Origin: Chitinophaga pendula
GTDB taxonomy: Bacteria > Bacteroidota > Bacteroidia > Chitinophagales > Chitinophagaceae
Assembly (NCBI RefSeq): GCF_020386615.1
Contig: NZ_CP077769.1
Coordinates: forward strand, 2,728,001 to 2,792,000
Length of the DNA: 64,000 nucleotides
Direction: 5' to 3'
More model-generated notes on the stretch are below. The model was not told where the DNA came from and did not search any database. It was given only the letters and a program-made list of their open reading frames with translations. The DNA is not shown here. Positions within the stretch are counted from its first letter, which is position 1.

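Noticed and set aside
24017..64000. Many plus-strand open frames of 60-170 codons opposite the PKS genes
   Set aside because: They are mirror frames of long coding DNA, recur at equivalent places of each repeated module, and show no domains.
24017..64000. Repeated KS segments considered as CRISPR-like or tandem DNA repeats
   Set aside because: The repetition follows protein domains with kilobase spacing and diverges at synonymous sites; there are no short regular repeats with spacers.

Overview
The window looks like a chromosome segment of a Bacteroidota bacterium, most likely a Chitinophaga-type Chitinophagaceae. This is an inference from a secreted GH43-like enzyme, moderate GC, starts without clear Shine-Dalgarno sequences, and a trans-AT polyketide synthase (PKS) of a kind known from that family. 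It holds one end of a very large biosynthetic cluster plus its flank. The cluster runs on the minus strand from the right edge to about position 4435.

Flank (1-4354). From the left edge: a secreted GH43-type glycosidase (3' end cut off by the window), an MscS-type channel, a YggS/YBL036C-type PLP protein, a small unknown protein, and an Sfp-type phosphopantetheinyl transferase. The transferase points toward the PKS operon and probably serves its many carrier domains. No gene-free stretch exceeds about 240 bases.

Cluster (4435-64000), in transcription order (right to left). First comes a giant open reading frame entering from beyond the right edge, at least 13,327 codons inside the window. 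It holds ten ketosynthases, six KR-ACP units, nine beta-branching-type ACPs and four in-line enoylreductases. A compact beta-branching cassette follows: donor ACP, decarboxylating KS, HMG-CoA-synthase-like enzyme, ECH1 and ECH2. Two more PKS proteins carry KS-KR-ACP-KS0 and DH-ACP-KS0-ACP-TE. Last come three consecutive paralogous O-carbamoyltransferases. No AT, methyltransferase, adenylation or condensation domain is present, so acyltransferase must be supplied in trans from outside the window.

How it works together (inference). The line repeats a block: KS-DH*-KR-ACP, optional KS-KR-ACP, then KS-ACP-ACP-ER. The tandem ACPs all carry the Trp flag of beta-branching ACPs, and the cassette enzymes would act there to install a beta-methyl group. 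The MDR-type ER fused behind the tandem ACPs would then saturate it. The DH-like domain of the next module has lost its catalytic motif in all four copies, so those modules should leave hydroxyls. The part of the product built here would be a long chain alternating beta-OH and saturated methyl branches. It would end in a methyl-branched diene acid or ester (last branch without ER, then a KR/DH bimodule), released by the TE and carbamoylated on up to several hydroxyls. I do not recognise a known compound with this pattern.
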